Assembly (NCBI RefSeq): GCF_019097595.1
Contig: NC_080711.1
Coordinates: 23,522,428 to 23,586,427, forward strand
From: Hemibagrus wyckioides
Lineage: Eukaryota > Chordata > Actinopteri > Siluriformes > Bagridae
DNA length: 64,000 nt
Direction of reading: 5' to 3'
Position 1 is the first letter of the stretch. Each line of letters opens with the position of its first letter. This document shows positions 1 to 11,190 of the stretch, piece after piece. The notes below the pieces were generated by a model. That model did no database searches. It was not told the DNA's origin and saw only the letters and a list, made by a program, of their open reading frames with translations. The position numbers and the translations under genes are program-made.

Positions 1-499
1 CTGCCGCTCTTTACATAATGGATGTCGCTCTGCTGGATTGCTAGTTTCAATTACTTCTGCTGAGAGCCGGGGAAATTCCAGCGCCAAAGTCACACCCGGA
101 GGCCCATCTCTGCGCCGGTCTCCATCTCCACGCGCGTTGACCCGCACGCTGTTCTCTGATTGGCTGTCCTTCTTGCGCCTCAAGTATTGGTTGACTTAAG
201 GCTATCCAATCTGGTCTTGTGTGCTGCTGGAATGTTTGTAGAACCTCCATTTTTTCCCCTCTCGATCCGGGCTGAGGGAGGCACTTAACAGTTGAGACGC
301 GCTCTAGGAAAGTCTTAGAAAGTCACCTTGCATTTCAGAGACGGGTTAGTCGACGTGGAGAAAGTACAGAAAGCGTGTGATGAGAACAGGCCACGGCCGG
401 TTCCTCGTGAGCTCCGAGCGAGGCCTGATGATTGCAGTGTACACCGATTCCTCGATGCAGTCACGCTCGGCTGTACCGCACCGTCTGTCGTGCTGCTGT
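1..499. other. no gene seen; intron or intergenic DNA
   Basis: No exon, RNA gene or recognised repeat was found here. Short open frames on both strands lack splice-site context and resemble nothing I know. Confidence 0.5.
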
Positions 500-620
500 G
501 AACAGGTCCTATCGTTTCTATAGTAACCGCTCATTCACGGGGACAGATGTTGATACGGTGACGTTTTCTGCAAGGAGATTTCTGTCAAACATTTATGCAA
601 GGAGTCTCCAGTGTCGGATG
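500..620 (+). repeat. dispersed X-box/GGAGTCTCCAG repeat, partial copy
   Basis: This partial copy holds an X-box-like palindrome (TTTCTATAGTAACCG near 514), the following CTCATTCACGGGGAC block and the tail GGAGTCTCCAGTGTC near 601. The same three blocks recur in the same order at about 25.1, 36.4, 55.7 and 59.4 kb, which defines an interspersed family. Confidence 0.6.
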
Positions 621-825
621 TTCACTCTGTTCGATGACAAGCTCCATTTCTTTGTCTTAGAGAGGCTGTTGTGGGAACGAGTGTTTATATCCGCTGTGAT
701 ATAATTAATTTGTGGAATATTAAATGTAGCCCGAATTGGATTAAAAACTCTAAGATAACTCTAGCTCGGTGTTGATTCATTTTCTGTAACAGAACAATAT
801 GGTTAGAGTTGTGAAAGATTCAAGT

Positions 826-1240
826 GCAGTGCTTAAATAAATCAGGAAAGAGTCAAGTATGAAGATCGATGAACCATCTAAGAATCACATGTGAAATAAG
901 TGAATCGTGAAAGAATCAAGTTTGAAAGTAAAGGAAACATCAAAGAATCACATGTGAAAGCCAATGAATCAACAAAGAATCATATGTGAAATAAATGAAT
1001 CGTAAGACAGTCACATGTGAATAAAAATGGATCGTGAAAGAATCATATGTTAAAGCCGATGAATCCAAAAAGAATCATATGTGAAATAAATGAATCGCAA
1101 GACAATCACTTGAATAAAAATGAATCGTGAAAGAATCATGTGTGAAAATCAGCAGATCTTTAAAGAATCATATGTGATCTAAATGAATCGTGAAACGATT
1201 AGATGTAAATAAAAATTCAATCCTGAAAGAATCAAATAAT
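826..1240 (+). repeat. degenerate GATTCA-type minisatellite, array 1
   Basis: About a dozen diverged units of roughly 30-37 bp share the core AAAGAATCATATGTGAAA followed by a variant of TGAATCGTG. The units vary in length and are heavily mutated, so the array is old. It is interrupted by about 1.1 kb and resumes at 2363. Confidence 0.8.
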
Positions 1241-2077
1241 AAAAGGAGACGGATAATGACTCCTTTTCATCACACTGCTTCGCTGTTGTTGTTATTTTCC
1301 TATATCAGCATGACATGAGTGTTTTATTCCGTATTTGGCGTCATTTTATTGTGTAAATATTCTGTTTTAGGAATATTTTGAACCGGTAACGGTTCCCACA
1401 TTGCAACAAACTGACCTTCCATTTACTTTTCTGAAACATCTCTGCTATTAATACGAGTCCTGACACACCGAGCATCGGTTTTAAATCCAGTGGAATCAGT
1501 TTCTAGTCTTCTTGCACATTTTAGCTCGCTGAAACATCATTCCAGGGATTCAGAAACCATGTGGTGGTGAACGTCTGTGTATTTTTTTTTTTAGTCCTGA
1601 ACACAGGAAAAGGCCTGGCTTCTCCTCCACCTTCTCCACGGCAAGAGGATCTCAGCCTGTCGTCTTCCCACCGTTTCCTCCCGCTCGCCCGGGCCCGGCT
1701 GTGCAGGATTATCAAATATTTATTCATTTACCAATTTTACAGGAGGATACAACCTTTTGAGCATGTCCGCTCTGAGATACAGCATTGATTAGATGCCAGC
1801 TCTTACCCGGGCAGAGACTTCATCCCTCCCACACGCAACGGAAACAATCCACAACGTGTCCATCTCCTGCACAGATTAAGCCCACCTAAGGTATTGGCAA
1901 TAACAGCGGACAAGGGCAGAAACAGCAGCATTCAGACACACTGAAATAAAAGACAGACAATATTGAGGGAGACAATATCGGCCCACGAGGAAAAAAAAAA
2001 AAAAAAAAGCGGTTAGAGGGAGTTTGAGCCGATAAGATGCTTAACTCTTAACACTGACTTTTTTTAGTGTGAACATT

Positions 2078-2138
<61 letters not shown>

Positions 2139-2362
2139 TTGTTGTGAACAATGACAACACCACAGACGTTATCCCTTTGCAAAGCAAGCACTCTGTCTAA
2201 AATCAGATTTGTTTATTTATTTATTGTTTAACTTTCTAATTATTCTCCAGTTAGCAGCTTAGTTTCTTACAGTCAATGCTTGCTGACATAACTAGCGAAT
2301 ACTAGTTAATACTAACTAAATACCTGCTGATGAGATTGGTGAGATAATCTTAGGTAAGTTAA
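1241..2362. other. non-coding; contains a (TTTC)n tract
   Basis: No gene is seen. Positions 2077-2136 are an almost perfect (CTTT)n tract of about 60 bp, and 1990-2008 is an A-run. A short stretch near 1254-1340 (TTTTCATCACACTGCTTCG) resembles the downstream part of the dispersed X-box repeat family. Confidence 0.6.
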
Positions 2363-3060
2363 TGAATCATGAAAGAATCGCATGTGGAAACACACGAATC
2401 ATCAGCCAATCACATGAGGAAATGAATGAATTTCGCATGAAAATCAGTGAATCGTCAAATATGAAATAAATGAACCATGAACGAATCATTTGTGAAAATC
2501 GATGAATCGTAAAAGAATCACAGTTGAAACAAACTAATTGTGAGGCAATGACATGTGAATATAAATGAATCGCCAAGGAATCATTTGTGAAAATCAACAA
2601 ATCGTCAAAGAATCATATGTGAAATAAGTGAATTATGAAAGAATCATTTGTGAAAGTTAACGAATCGTCAAAGAATCATGTGTGAAAATCGGTGAATTGT
2701 CAAAGAATCATATCTGAAATAGTCTAATTGTGAGACAATCACATGTGAATAGAAATGATTCTTCAAAGAATCGCACGTGAAATAAACTAATCATCAGTCA
2801 GTCACGTGAAATAAGTGAATCGTCAAAGAATCATGTGTGAAAATTGGTGAATCGTGAAAGAATCACATGTGGAATATATGAATTGTGAAAGAATCATTTG
2901 TGAAAATCAGTGAATCGTAAAAGAATCAAACGTGAAACAAACTAATTGTGAGACAATCACATGTGAATGTAAATGAATCATCAAAGAATCATTTTGAAAA
3001 TCAATGACTCATCAAAGAATCGCATATAAAATAAACTATTCATTATGAATTCAATGTGAA
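2363..3060 (+). repeat. degenerate GATTCA-type minisatellite, array 2
   Basis: About 20 diverged units share the consensus core of array 1 (TGAATCGTCAAAGAATCA then TGTGAAAATC). Orientation and unit are the same as at 826-1240, so the two blocks are probably one array split by an insertion or by decay of the middle. Confidence 0.8.
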
Positions 3061-5879
3061 TTAACCAGCAATCCTGTTGCGTTTGGCTAGCTAGTGTTGG
3101 AAAAAAGGCGTGCGTATATAATTGTGATGAAATGAAATTAAAACAGAAGAAATGAGAAACTTTATTTGAGTATTTTATGTAGTTTAAAATGTTCTGAAGA
3201 GTAAATTCCAGTTACAAAAACATCTAAGCACAAAACCAGTACAGCTTGAAGAGCCAGGTTTCTGCACATGGATACGTCGAGTTAATGATCATTTGTAGTA
3301 ACAACTTAAATATTAATCACGGTAGAAAAAAAGAAAAAAAAAAACGTGTCGAGTCTCTTAGAGCAAAGTCCTCGTGTAACTTCACGCTCACGGATTCTGC
3401 ATATTCGCTCGGCTCCGAGTGTGTGTTTTGGCTTTATTTCCCTCGTCGCGTTGGGAGTCTCTTCCTCTACAAAGTGGAAACTTTGTCTCTGAGCTCAGAC
3501 ACGAGTCTTCTTTAAAGAACAGAAGCTACTTATACAAATGTATTCTTGTAATTTTCTGCACTGAATGCACTAATGTGGTGACTATTACATCTACAGCCTC
3601 ATTAATACTGCATGACGCCCGGTAGCAGAGCGGAAATATCCCCCAAAAAATCTGCAACATGCTTCCATGAGATTAATAATATTGCCTTAGTGTTTTCTGA
3701 ATTTATTTGGCATAATAAGATTGTAGCAGGAGAAGTGCAGACTTAAGCATGGCATTTTGTTTTATATTTCTTTCTTTTTTTTTTTTTTTATCCAAGCCCC
3801 CGCATGATGAATGATGCATGTGAACGGATACAAATGGAATCTGGATCTTTTTGTGAATGCTAATTTTTTTCTCATCTATTTTTTTTTTCTTCTTCTCCTT
3901 TTTCGTAGCACATCCTTCACATGTTTTTTTATGATCTACAGATGGATATTGAAATCTTTGTAATCTGATTCCACTGTATTGCTCTGGAAAAGTTTATTGA
4001 TTTCATTCCAGGACCTTAGAGAAGCGAAATTCGCTCAGGTCTCGCGTCGACACCGTCGCATCCGACCAATCAGGAGAGTCGAGCTCTTTAACCCTTTTAG
4101 CAAAAGCCTCTTGAAGGAGACATGGGTCACGTGTTGCTACACCACAGATTAAGATTATTCCAAGATGGTTGCGTGGCACAAATCACTTTCAGCCATTAAA
4201 AAGAAGCACCTTTAGCATAAATAGCTAATTATCTACTCCATAACCACAGCCAGGTAAGAATTAAAGAGCTTTTAATGACTGGTAAAGCTACAAGAATTAA
4301 AACAACTATGCTCGCTAACTAACTAATTAGCACGCTAGTTAACTATGTGTTATGTGCTAATTCCTTGCTAAAAAGCTCAACCTGGTCCCTCATTTAAGAG
4401 CCAATTAAAGATGATTTATATGTAAATATATTTTTTAAAAAGTAGTTTATATGACTTTATAGAGTATGCTACATATTTTAACATTTTTAAAAAAACGGTA
4501 ACGGCTCAGGTGGTGTAATTATGAATCCCCCCCCCCCGAATCATATGATTTAGCGCATAATCTTATCCTTTCCCTTGATATTATGCAGAGCATCTTTGAT
4601 GTCTGACACCGTAATATATTAGTCTGTCTTTTTTTTTTTTCCACTCTGTGCAAATTGATGAATCCGGCACACAGTAATCCCTCACGTGGATCCCCCACAA
4701 TGCAGTGCATTAAAAGCAGATTGCATGCATGCAGATCCTCCAGCTCCTGCACCAACCGACTCGGATCTGCAGCTTCGGTCTCATTTCCTCCATCCATCTG
4801 TCTCTGTCTCGGACCATCCCTTACCTGTTCCTCTCTAGGGCCTCAGCTTGCTCCGTGCTCAGAATAAACACAATATCCCTCTGAAACCCATTAGATCTCC
4901 CACCGCTCTTGCTTTATTTAGATTTGTATTAACACACGTTCTGTCAGGGAAATGGGATAACCTGCTTTTTTTCCTTCGCATCTCTCCACATCGAAGGCCT
5001 CCTTGCTTTGTAGAGTGTTTTTCCCCCTAAATAAAAAGTGCTAATGGACAAAATGAAAGGAGGCACTTATTCCTCATGCCTGGTAAAAAAAAAGAAAAAG
5101 AAAAAAGGGCGGGCTTTAAGCGCAGCCGCTAAACTGCAGCGGAGTTGTGATCTAATTACGCCCAGCAGCATGCATTCCAAAAGACAGGTAGCTCTTTTTT
5201 CATTAAGCGAGCAGAGACAGCAGATACATCATGTCGAGCGGATGAGAGGGAAAATGGCTGCCTAACGGGGCGGGGAGTACGCTGAGAGGCGGAACCGGAG
5301 GGTGATGGATTGGAGAGTCTGGTGCATCACGTGATACGTAAATAGGATCTCGCTCAGTTGAAAAAAACAAATATATGCATTGAACATTCTGCAAATGCAA
5401 ATGAGATGCAGGCGAAGGAAAGGCGTTCGGTGTGGCTGTAAATTATTGCTATTGCAGGTTAACATATCGCTTCTGCATATTTCATTATCGGAAACTGTGA
5501 TTAGAATCCTCTGCAACAAACATCGGACGAGAATATTTAAAAGCGTCATCATATTTTGGTGGTCTGTGATCACTTGACATGTCATACTGAAACACGATGT
5601 TTGTTTAGGAAGTTAGCGATTTCTATTTTATTTCAGGCAACGTAAAAATGTACTGCAGTCCAAACAAAATTAATCTACAGTCATGTGCAGGACGTATGTT
5701 GCATTTTCTACCCAGTAGATCGATATCCTAAAGACCAAATCTGTAAGATCCAGCAGCCGTGAATGGTCCTTGGACGTAGAGATTAAAATAAGGAAGTAGG
5801 GGTTTAATCCAGGTTGGAAAGAGCCATAATTCATGATTGGTACCGAGTCATCATCCAGAGGACACGCAGAGCTATCGTT
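3061..5879. other. non-coding stretch, no gene recognised
   Basis: The stretch is AT-rich with homopolymer runs (for example near 3777 and 4631) and a C-run at 4529-4537. A CCAAT block, CCGACCAATCAGGAGAG, near 4059 may be a small fragment of the dispersed X-box family. A possible splice donor (CCAG|GTAAGA near 4251) has no recognisable coding sequence before it. Confidence 0.45.
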
Positions 5880-6400
5880 AAAGTATTTCCAGCATATCAA
5901 CGGTACAGGGAGCTGTGGGATTGGATGCCCAGATGGTGTGCAATTTGAAGGGCCATGCAAGGACTCTCGAGGTACGCCGGCAATTACCGTCTGTAGAACC
6001 ATATACTTAAATAATGTGGTAGGGGGGTTGTCAAGCAGGTTGAAATGCCTGAGAGGCATGCTGAGACAGAAGCAAAGCTATCATTAATGTATCAGCAAGA
6101 TAGCGATGCTACAGGAAGCTGTAAACTTTAATGCCTTGATGGTGTACAGTTTAATGTACAAGAAGAGAAGGCCCAGCATGAATCCTTGAGGTATGCCGGC
6201 AATTACTGATCATAGAAGCTAATGCTTAAATAATAAGGAAAGGGGTTTGAAAATCTTGGGAGGCATGCTGTAACCCATAAGCTATATTTTTTCTTTGGCA
6301 TGGCAGTTGTACGGGAAGCTGTGAGATTGGATGCCTAGCATAGATCCCTAAGGTATGCCGGTAATTATCCACTGTAGGACCATCAAGAGAGGTAGGACTT
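5880..6400 (-). repeat. three-copy degenerate tandem repeat with RT-like motif
   Basis: Three diverged units (about 5880-6066, 6086-6275 and 6293-6400) share blocks such as GGAAGCTGTGAGATTGGATGCC and GAGGTATGCCGGCAATTAC. The anchor block lies at 5970, 6188 and 6350, so spacing is about 160-220 bp. On the minus strand the middle unit reads GIPQGFMLGLLF, and the others read GVPRESLHGP and GIP-stop-GSMLG. These resemble the [GI/GV]PQGSxLGP motif of LINE reverse transcriptases. The RT origin is inference. The tandem repetition is seen directly. Confidence 0.6.
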
Positions 6401-6589
6401 GAACCATCTGGTACGGTTCCTTTGATGCCAAGCTCGAAAAGACTACCCTCTTAGTTCACTGTATTAGAACCTGCACATAATATCATCTCTACAAGAACTG
6501 AGAACAGGAAGCCAGGGGTCTGAGCACAGGGGTCTCATATAAGGCTGGTCAGAATCCAAGCCTAGGCAAGTTTTTCCGTGTAGAGCACA

Positions 6590-6640
6590 GCTTCCCGACT
6601 CTGGCACTGGAGAACCCCCTGTGTTGTGTTTTAAACTATT
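6590..6640. repeat. fragment of the GGTTCCCAACC-type MITE
   Basis: The block GCTTCCCGACTCTGG then CACTGGAGAACCCCCTGTG resembles one arm of the palindromic element at 6905-7078. It is short and degraded. Confidence 0.4.
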
Positions 6641-6904
6641 GGCCTGAATGCTTGAAAATATTTGTAACATAGGTGTAATGTGACAAGTTGAATAATCATA
6701 TTGTTCTGCAAGTCCAGAAATGTCTCCAGACCAGCATTTTTACGAGGACCATGGATAGCGGAAAAAATGGCTTTTATACTTCAGCAAACTGACCAAAGTC
6801 TCAGAGCACCCAAGTCCGCAGGTCCCAATGCCCCCAAGTCCTGAAAAAATGCAACTATGAAATTGAGGCTACTCTTGAAGCGTGGGATTCGGTCAGTTGT
6901 TCTC

Positions 6905-7078
6905 TCCAGGTTCCCAACCCAAGTCCTGGAGAAGGACCTGGACCTGTCCTACTCTAACCCACCAGATTCAACTAAGAAAGAGGTGTCGATTAGCTGATTA
7001 GCTGAATCAAGTGTCAGAAAAAACTCTAAAATGTGCTGGACAAGGGGTTCTCAAGGAGTGGGATGAGGAACCTGTTCA
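6905..7078. mobile_element. degraded palindromic MITE (hAT-like?)
   Basis: The left arm starts GGTTCCCAACCCAAGTCC and the right arm ends GGGATGAGGAACCTG. The arms are roughly reverse complements around a centre holding TTAGCTGATTAGCTGAATC. I know this sequence type as a common short palindromic non-autonomous element in fish genomes. No coding capacity is present. Assignment to the hAT superfamily is uncertain. Confidence 0.55.
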
Positions 7079-7585
7079 AGTATCTGATTAGAAACTAAAG
7101 AAGGGCCTGTGGTTCTCAACTTGAGTGTTAAGATCTCTTAGTGTCTTGAGTGATTGATTTACTCAAGCCTTTACTTTGGAAATGGGTTGACTGGTAAGGA
7201 TAAGGAGGAATTCCTATATGACAACTTCAGTGTAGGAGGAGCAAAAAGTCCTCAGAAGACAATAATGGCATGAGTAGGGTAGAGTGGAGGAGGGTACTGA
7301 AAATGGAGAACCCTTATAGTGTGTTCATTATGTTGTCAATCTTGTCCCGGTGTTAGGTTACATGTTGTAAGATGAGTGCCCTTCTTAGCGATAAGCGTCT
7401 AAATTATTTGTACTTTTCAGATTTTCTGTCTTGTGTGGGGTCATGAGGTTAATGAGGCAAAATAAAAACAGATGTTCAGCGCAGTCATAAATAAAGAATT
7501 ATGAATACAAGGTGTTACAGTAGATTGTAGGTGTTGCAATGATGTATTTATTTTCAGACTATTCCACCCAACCACCAAATCGAGT

Positions 7586-7626
<41 letters not shown>

Positions 7627-8329
7627 GATTTTCTGGTGTCTCAGAGGAAGTGAAGGTGGAGGAGGTATGCAGGAGCTTTGAGGCTCTCTGGAGGAAGCGT
7701 GGAGAGAAAGATGTCATCGGTAAGCCTTGGGTTGATGCCACTGGCAGAGAGGCGGTGTAGGAGTGATTGATCAAGGTGTCGTTCCTCTTTCCATTTAACA
7801 TTAAAGCCATTTACATTTTAGAAAGGAGCAGTTCTCCCGGCCATTAAAAATTAATCAGAAGAAAGTTGTGCTGGAATATTGATCGTCCGTCCGCCGGTCT
7901 TCGGAAGAGAATGTGCTGTCTCCGCAGTCACCTCTCAAAAATTTTCGCCTACATTCTTCATCCTGGCGTTGACATTTCTCAGCAGGAGGAGGTTCCTGGG
8001 CTGCTCTTCTCACTGAAGGAGACGAGCAGTACTGTATATGTGTACACAGCACAAATTGGCAGAATTTCAGAAGCTTCTTTCGACCTATTTACATAACTAG
8101 CTGATTACTATTAGCTGCACTTCTGTGGTGAGTTCACACTCAAGTGCGCTAAGGTTTAAGAGATTTTCATTGTTATTCCATTCCATTTCTTCTGGTGAGT
8201 TTGACCATATTTGGTTAAACAATCAGAATGAGCTATTAAGCCTTTTCCTTACATTGTAATTGCTTCAGAATCGTGTGTTCTGTTTATAGGCACGCTTCCA
8301 GTCCTTTCTATTTCAGTAACGGCTCGATT
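7079..8329. other. non-coding; (GA)n at 7588-7622
   Basis: No gene is seen. A (GA)n microsatellite of about 35 bp opens chance frames around it. A GC-richer stretch at 7880-8060 has open frames on both strands that resemble no protein I know. Confidence 0.5.
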
Positions 8330-8590
8330 TGTGCCCTTCTCCCCTCAGAGCCAGTGTTTATGCAGAGATCTCAATATAGTTCTCTCGATAACCTTTACTC
8401 TGCTCTGAGCTAGCGACCTCGGTGGCCCCCTTAGAGTGATCGTTGGCCTCTCGTTGACTTCTCCCACAAGTCTCCTTCTTGTTCTGGCTGAGAGTTTTGA
8501 GGGATGACCTTTCCTAGGCATTGTCACAACGGTTTGATACAGCTTCCACTTTCTCATAATTGAACCAACAGCGTCCGCCGGGACTTCCTA
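8330..8590 (-). pseudogene. Tc1-like transposase fragment (N-terminal DNA-binding part)
   Basis: Read from about 8590 down to 8345, the minus strand encodes VPADAVGSIMRKWKLYQ and then a PRKGHPSKLSARTRRRLV-type segment ending LRSLHKHWL. This matches the second helix-turn-helix and linker of Tc1-family transposases: the IIRKWK..G..  helix, the GRPxKLSxRxRRxLVREV linker with its GRP/AT-hook-like part, and the RTIRRSLHKHGL helix. Upstream on the coding strand there is an in-frame TAG just before EVPADAV. Downstream the frame stops after LHKHWL. No catalytic DDE residues or terminal repeats are present, so it is a dead internal fragment of about 85 codons. It is diverged from the other three Tc1 relics here and belongs to another subfamily. 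Confidence 0.8.
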
Positions 8591-8964
8591 ACACTAAGCG
8601 TTGTTTTCTTTTGTACCCTTCTCCCAATTTATTCTTTTTTTTTGTTTTCCTTTATGTCTAATGCCTCCGCGGTGCTCCTTAGTCTAAATTTCCCCAGCTG
8701 TCTTTCAGATTCACGAGCCGAATAATGAGCTCTTAACTGTGTGAGTTTTATCCACTGTAATGATTCACTGTACTTTAAAAAATAAAAAGCCGCAGAACTC
8801 GATTTTACTGTAGAGGAGATTGAGAGGATCGGACGAGGATTTGTGTGGTGTAGGAAAACGCAGTACATAAAGTCATCGGTGAGCTTCGGTTATAGAAACA
8901 GTTATTAAATAGTTTTCACTTTTCAGACCTCAGGCATAACCACGCCTGCTAGGTGGAGCTTGTT

Positions 8965-9035
8965 TAACGGAGGACAGCGGTAGGTGGGTTGAACTAGTGA
9001 CTGACGCTAGAGGCTGCAGTCTTTAGCCTCTCCGT
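8965..9035 (+). repeat. possible tRNA-like SINE fragment
   Basis: The block TAGCCTCTCCGTTAGAGCAC then CCGTCTCCCATGCCAGAGACC looks like the D-arm/A-box and anticodon arm of a tRNA; the stem GTCTC/GAGAC is visible. The B-box side is not recognisable (CTTGGTGCGGTAGCG instead of GGTTCGAATCC). It is most likely the head of a decayed SINE rather than a working tRNA. Confidence 0.35.
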
Positions 9036-9129
9036 TAGAGCACCCGTCTCCCATGCCAGAGACCTGCTTGGTGCGGTAGCGTGTAGGACCCAGGGGGGTT
9101 AGACTTGCTGGAAAAAGAGGCGTGTCTCT

Positions 9130-9330
9130 TTTACACCAGATTCTTACCTTACATTTTAACAGCATCCAGGTTTCTGTATTAGTGCATTATACACAGGCCT
9201 CATTCTTTATGACAAAATGATGGAAGGAGTCTCCAGTGTCAGATTTTTGTAATAGTCAGAGTTTAAAGCTGTAATGTTGTAATTGACCAGAAATGACACA
9301 GCATCACACATGTAGCTATGAACAGATAAA
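9130..9330 (+). repeat. dispersed X-box/GGAGTCTCCAG repeat, 3' part
   Basis: The tail GGAAGGAGTCTCCAGTGTC sits at about 9222-9240, followed by TTTGTAATAGTCAGAG and a TAGCTATGAACAGATAAAAA block that also follows the tail in the 36.4-kb copy. The CCAAT and X-box parts are not recognisable here. Confidence 0.5.
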
Positions 9331-10429
9331 AACTATTTCTTCGATCCATAAATAACTGTCTGAAAGGTACATACAAAAAATAACCGTCTTTTTTCGGCTT
9401 CTTCACACAACACCTTCATCAATTATTTTCCGCAGTGTCTTACACGCTTATTTTCCCGAAGGGCGACAATAATTCCGGAGCGTGCGTTGCGAAGTCCGAG
9501 CTGATAAGAAGCGGTAGGATGAATACAATACGGTTACAGCAGGGTATAAAAGTGTTAGGCACTGATTTAATAATAAAGGTGTGCGAGGGAGGAAAAGAGA
9601 GAGTCCGTTCTGCATGTGTGGCTTAAAGACAAATTAAATATATGCAGAAAAGTCTAGCTATTTTCTGTTGAAGATGCTTCAATAATGTTTAATTCGCCGG
9701 ATCTTTCTCCTTTCCTTCATTTTGTCGTGAATTCCAGCGTCGCACACCTCCCTCGTATTTGGCGAAATCTGATTTCGCTTATGAGCTCTACACAACAAAC
9801 AAGCTCATTTTCTAAACAGCTCAATATTCAAACGATCTCATGCTGATGTCACGTCTGAGCCCGCACATCCGAAGAAATCCGCTTCCGGCGTTTTTTGGGG
9901 TTTTTTTTTCTTCCCTCTCTTCCCTTCCCTTGCAGTCTAAACCCAACGTTATTGCGTCTGTATCGCTTTAATTCTGTGTACTCCGAGGCAACAAACGAGG
10001 ATATGAGGGTAGATGAGTCATTCGTCATTTTCCTACTAAATATTATGACAAGTTGATTGTGAGGTTGTGCCGAGCGAGGCATAGACGGCGTGTCACAACC
10101 CACTGATTCCAACCATTAACGGTGTAGAAGCTGGGGGCTGAATGGTGCGTGCGCTACACACTTATATAACAGCTTTCCTTCGAGCCTTCACGCTGTCTTA
10201 AACTGACAAAGCCTATAGCGGATGCACAGTTAAGTGCCGGCCCGAGCAAGTGCATTGTTTCTTATAATGAGGTCTCAAGCCTCTACTTCACAAGCTGCAT
10301 TCGTTTTTTTCTCCTCAGCTCTTGGCACCGGCTTTAAATCCCGCTGCCTCACTTTCTGCACGATTCATTACAACAAAATGCTTTTCAAGCCTTATTTATC
10401 TTCTCAGAAAAGCAAAAATTCTTCAATAA
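9331..10429. other. non-coding, no gene recognised
   Basis: Nothing supportable was found. Moderate-length open frames (for example near 9435-9626 and 9849-10112) lack splice context and do not resemble known proteins. Confidence 0.45.
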
Positions 10430-10525
10430 TAATTCTGATTGTTTCTATAGAAACAACTCATTCACAGGGCACCGGTGTTAAAACGCGTCACATATCCGTC
10501 CATCTCGTAAGGAGATGTTTATTTA
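10430..10525 (+). repeat. dispersed X-box repeat, partial copy
   Basis: The block TTTCTATAGAAACAACTCA then TTCACAGGGCACCGG corresponds to the X-box and CTCATTCACAGGG part of the family. The CCAAT part is reduced to ATTCTGATT. Confidence 0.4.
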
Positions 10526-10675
10526 ACGTCCACGGACTTTTTTCCCCCACATTTTCATGTATTGCAGCTTCAAGTGAGTATAAGTGAGTAGTTTTTATTA
10601 CTACAGTTTTAAAGGAGGCGTGTCGTCGAAGCAATTTATCCAAAAATCTGAGAAAAAATAACTTTACAGTATGGA

Positions 10676-10944
10676 TGTGAAAAAAAAATGGTTTAAGCCA
10701 TGGCCTTGGCACAAATGGAGAAAAAATCCAAAAAATTCCAGTTGTTAAAAAAAATGGTTTAAGCCATGGCCTTGGCACAAATGGAGAAAAAATCCAAAAA
10801 ATTCCAGTTGTTAAAAAAAATGGTTTAAGCCATGGCCTTGGCACAAGTGGAGAAAAAAATCCAAAAAATTCCAGTTGTTAAAAAAAATGGTTTAAGCCAT
10901 GGCCTTGGCACAAATGGAAAAAAAATCCAAAAAATTCCAGTTGG
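10676..10944 (+). repeat. 66-bp minisatellite, four tandem units
   Basis: Four nearly identical 66-67 bp units start with ATGGTTTAAGCC at 10688, 10754, 10820 and 10887. Each contains GCCATGGCCTTGGCACAA, then GGAGAAAAAATCC and AATTCCAGTTG. The core CCATGGCCTTGG is partly self-complementary. A long minus-strand open frame here is just the repeat read three times and is not a gene. High unit identity points to recent expansion. Confidence 0.9.
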
Positions 10945-11190
10945 AATTTTTTTTATTTTTTATTTTTTACTGTGCCAAGGCCATGGAACCTGAAAAAAAC
11001 CCAGAAAAAATGGAAAAATAAAAGTGGAAAACAGTGGAAAAAAATCCAAAATAAAAACCAACTGGAAAAAAAACCTGGAAAAAAAGCTGGAAAAATTGTT
11101 TAAAGCCATGGCCTTGGCAGAAAAAAATTCCACCTGGAATTTTTTGGATTTTTTTCCACTTGTTCCAAGACCATGGCTCAGACCATTTTT
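10945..11190. repeat. inverted and scattered partial units of the 66-bp minisatellite
   Basis: Right of the array, an inverted core (TGTGCCAAGGCCATGG) lies at 10971-10986, a direct core (AAGCCATGGCCTTGGCAG) at about 11103-11120 and another inverted core (TGTTCCAAGACCATGG) at about 11161-11176. Purine-rich filler (TGGAAAAA repeats) separates them. With the adjacent array they can form large hairpins. Confidence 0.75.

Noticed and set aside
4251..4260. Possible splice donor CCAG|GTAAGA
   Set aside because: No open frame or leader-like sequence with recognisable content precedes it; such sites occur often by chance.
8965..9035. Functional tRNA gene
   Set aside because: Anticodon-arm-like sequence is present, but no B-box or acceptor stem could be paired; kept only as a low-confidence SINE fragment.
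10488..10844. Minus-strand frame of 118 codons with a repeated proline/phenylalanine-rich motif
   Set aside because: It reads through the 66-bp minisatellite; the repeat length is a multiple of three, so the frame stays open by arithmetic.
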